7,168 bases of DNA, from contig JAUVAR010000131.1 in the NCBI GenBank assembly GCA_030591625.1, forward strand, positions 1 through 7,168. The letters are read 5' to 3'. Under the pieces are notes generated by a model that saw only the letters and a program-made list of their open reading frames with translations, did not search any database and was not told the origin of the DNA. Shown here piece after piece: positions 6,501 through 7,168 of the stretch. Within the stretch, counting starts at the first letter, position 1. Each line of letters starts with the position of its first letter. The DNA is from Candidatus Zixiibacteriota bacterium (GTDB taxonomy: Bacteria; Zixibacteria; MSB-5A5; GN15; FEB-12). The position numbers and the translations under genes were made by a program.

Positions 6501-7168
6501 CGAAATATTTTTAGATATGCACCGTGAAGGAGCTGCTTTCCGTGCCCTCATGAATTGCTTCGCTATCGCAGTCTCTTTAGGCTTACAACATGGTGTTCCA
6601 CTGGAAGAATTCGCAGAAGCGTTTCTCTTTAGCCGTTTTGAACCAAACGGTATGGTAGAAGGTAATAAGTCGATTAAAATGGGTACGTCTATTATCGACT
6701 ACCTCTTCAGGGAGTTGGCCATTACTTATCTTGGCCGGAACGACCTGGCACATGTTTCAGATGAAGATTTAAGAGCAGATACACTCGGTAGTCCATCCGG
6801 AGAATCTATTGAATGGGAAGAAGAAGAAACGGCCAACGCCAGTGTGACAGGACAAGTCACGGCTGCCAGCCGCCAAAAAAGCGACATAAAATCGCAACAC
6901 GATCCAATCATCAATAGACTTGAAGGTACAATCGTCGGAGGCAACGGCAATGGTAAACAGATGGAGAGTTCAAGTCCAACAAAGAACACTGAAAAATCGG
7001 AGAAGGTGCTTGAGTATGTCAGCGCGATCGATTCAGGAGGAATCGACAGAGTTGAAAACAGACTCAAAAAAAGAATCCGTGACGCAAAACTCCAGGGATA
7101 TGAAGGAGACATGTGTCAAGAATGTGGATCATTCACAATGATTCGAAATGGTACATGCTTAAAATGCG
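3565..7168 (+). CDS. nrdJ: Class II adenosylcobalamin-dependent ribonucleoside-diphosphate reductase (last few codons beyond window)
   Basis: NrdJ reduces ribonucleotides to deoxyribonucleotides for DNA synthesis, using adenosylcobalamin to generate the thiyl radical and needing no oxygen. The visible 1201 codons begin with M(TTG)KVQRRFTRASESPY, the usual opening of this family, followed by the class II N-terminal domain. Expected catalytic residues are present: redox Cys183 in PHACFIQ, the NPCSE motif with Asn460, thiyl Cys462 and Glu464, partner redox Cys473 in TACNLASINL, and the phosphate-binding PTGTIG loop at 660-665. A TSCPD domain covers about 937-1063 (KLPNRRGGYTQKA..., YLRTGEYSDGTLGEIF). 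A poorly conserved acidic and Ser/Asn-rich linker at about 1070-1170 leads to the C-terminal Cys1184/1187/1198/1201 motif (CQEC...CLKC), a metal-binding or reducing-tail module. The length places it with the long (about 1200-residue) NrdJ form. No intein interrupts the catalytic motifs. Expression is probably controlled by the upstream NrdR boxes. The gene stands alone and divergent from the respiratory operon. Confidence 0.97.
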   Translation, partial: MKVQRRFTRASESPYARINFVKRTSEIRNPDGSVVFQLYNVEVPESWSQVAVDILAQKYFRKAGVPQIDEQGQPITNEDGSVVTGGETDSRQVFGRLAGCWREWGQKHNYFDTEEDADAFHDELCFMLASQIAAPNSPQWFNTGLHQAYGITGKAQGHHYVDPDTHVLTQAKSAYERPQPHACFIQAVSDDLVNEGGIMDLWVREARLFKYGSGTGSNFSSVRGSGEKLSGGGMSSGLMSFLKIGDRAAGAIKSGGTTRRAAKMVCLDLDHPDIEEFINWKVIEEQKVAALVTGSKTIQNQLKNIFNAVQITDKDGTTKIITSPDKNKELKTALRTARQFGVPAAYINKIIELASQGIAEIDFIDLDTNWDSEAYLTVSGQNSNNSIRIPNQFFEKLQAGEDWTLRNRTDGTVAKSIPASEIWDKICYAAWSCADPGVQFDSTINEWHTCPEDGRINASNPCSEYMFLDDTACNLASINLVKLLDEDGNFDMDGYLHATRVWTMVLEISVLMASFPSQSIAQKSFEFRTLGLGFANLGTLLMRLGIPYDSPRGHAWCGALTSILCGQSYITSAEMAKEHGPFPGFYRNRDHMLRVIRNHRRAAYNAERSEYENLTVKPTGINPAYLPENVVATARQVWDGAIEMGEVHGFRNAQVTVIAPTGTIGLLMDCDTTGIEPDFSLVKFKKLAGGGYFKIINQSVPTALKRLGYNETEVDDIIAYATGHKTLKGAPFINHESLKAKGFSDDELTKLEENIANVFDISFSFNKFVLGEEFLTDTLGFDDEVFNSIDFNLLKLLGFTKEQIEAASEFCCGTMTIEGAPHLKEKDLPVFDCANKCGRKGKRFISFEAHIHMMGAAQSFISGAISKTINMPAEASIDEVKQAYKMSWENMTKAVALYRDGSKLSQPLSSSLFDDSEEELEAGASVEKVASQMTEKIIYRYIAKRRKLPNRRGGYTQKAVVGGHKIYLRTGEYSDGTLGEIFLDMHREGAAFRALMNCFAIAVSLGLQHGVPLEEFAEAFLFSRFEPNGMVEGNKSIKMGTSIIDYLFRELAITYLGRNDLAHVSDEDLRADTLGSPSGESIEWEEEETANASVTGQVTAASRQKSDIKSQHDPIINRLEGTIVGGNGNGKQMESSSPTKNTEKSEKVLEYVSAIDSGGIDRVENRLKKRIRDAKLQGYEGDMCQECGSFTMIRNGTCLKC

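Noticed and set aside
5766..7112. Several minus-strand ORFs (for example 5766-6122 and 6726-7112)
   Set aside because: They lie antisense within nrdJ, whose frame is conserved throughout. Their serine-rich translations are typical shadows.
3565..7168. Intein as the cause of the large NrdJ size
   Set aside because: The NPCSE, TACNLASINL and PTGTIG regions are continuous with normal flanks and there is no splice-junction motif. The length fits the long NrdJ form with TSCPD domain and C-terminal cysteine module.

Overview
The window carries two divergent gene groups separated by an intergenic region of about 660 bp. The left group (minus strand, reading right to left) is cyoE, a 58-codon orphan gene, actA and the first 370 codons of actB. 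This is the start of a respiratory cluster: CyoE makes heme O, the precursor of heme A in aa3/caa3-type oxidases. ActA and ActB are subunits of alternative complex III (ACIII), the quinol-oxidising complex that replaces cytochrome bc1 in many bacteria. The genes are tightly packed: cyoE and the orphan share TGATG, and actA and actB share ATGA. This points to one transcript with translational coupling. The remaining act genes, and probably oxidase genes, should lie beyond position 1.

The right group (plus strand) is one long gene, nrdJ, encoding an adenosylcobalamin-dependent class II ribonucleotide reductase. It starts at a TTG behind a perfect Shine-Dalgarno sequence and runs to the window edge, 1201 codons later. 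The window ends inside the C-terminal CxxC-x10-CxxC motif, so only a short tail is missing.

The most informative non-coding signal is a pair of palindromes upstream of nrdJ (3357-3372 and 3388-3403). They match the NrdR-box pattern and have centres 31 bp apart, as expected for a tandem NrdR operator. Between operator and nrdJ are a leader with possible long-range pairing and an 11-codon mini-ORF whose stop codon overlaps the nrdJ start.

The organism is a respiring bacterium with ACIII, a heme-O/A oxidase route and a B12-dependent reductase. Base composition is moderate to slightly AT-rich, and both genes flanking the intergenic region use TTG starts. ACIII of this type is common in Bacteroidetes/FCB-group, Gemmatimonadetes, Planctomycetes and related phyla, but the sequence alone does not let me name the lineage. 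I see no mobile element, CRISPR array, tRNA or rRNA gene, or defence system, and no clearly new multi-gene system. The items most worth follow-up are the orphan small gene inside the respiratory operon and the layered leader of nrdJ.
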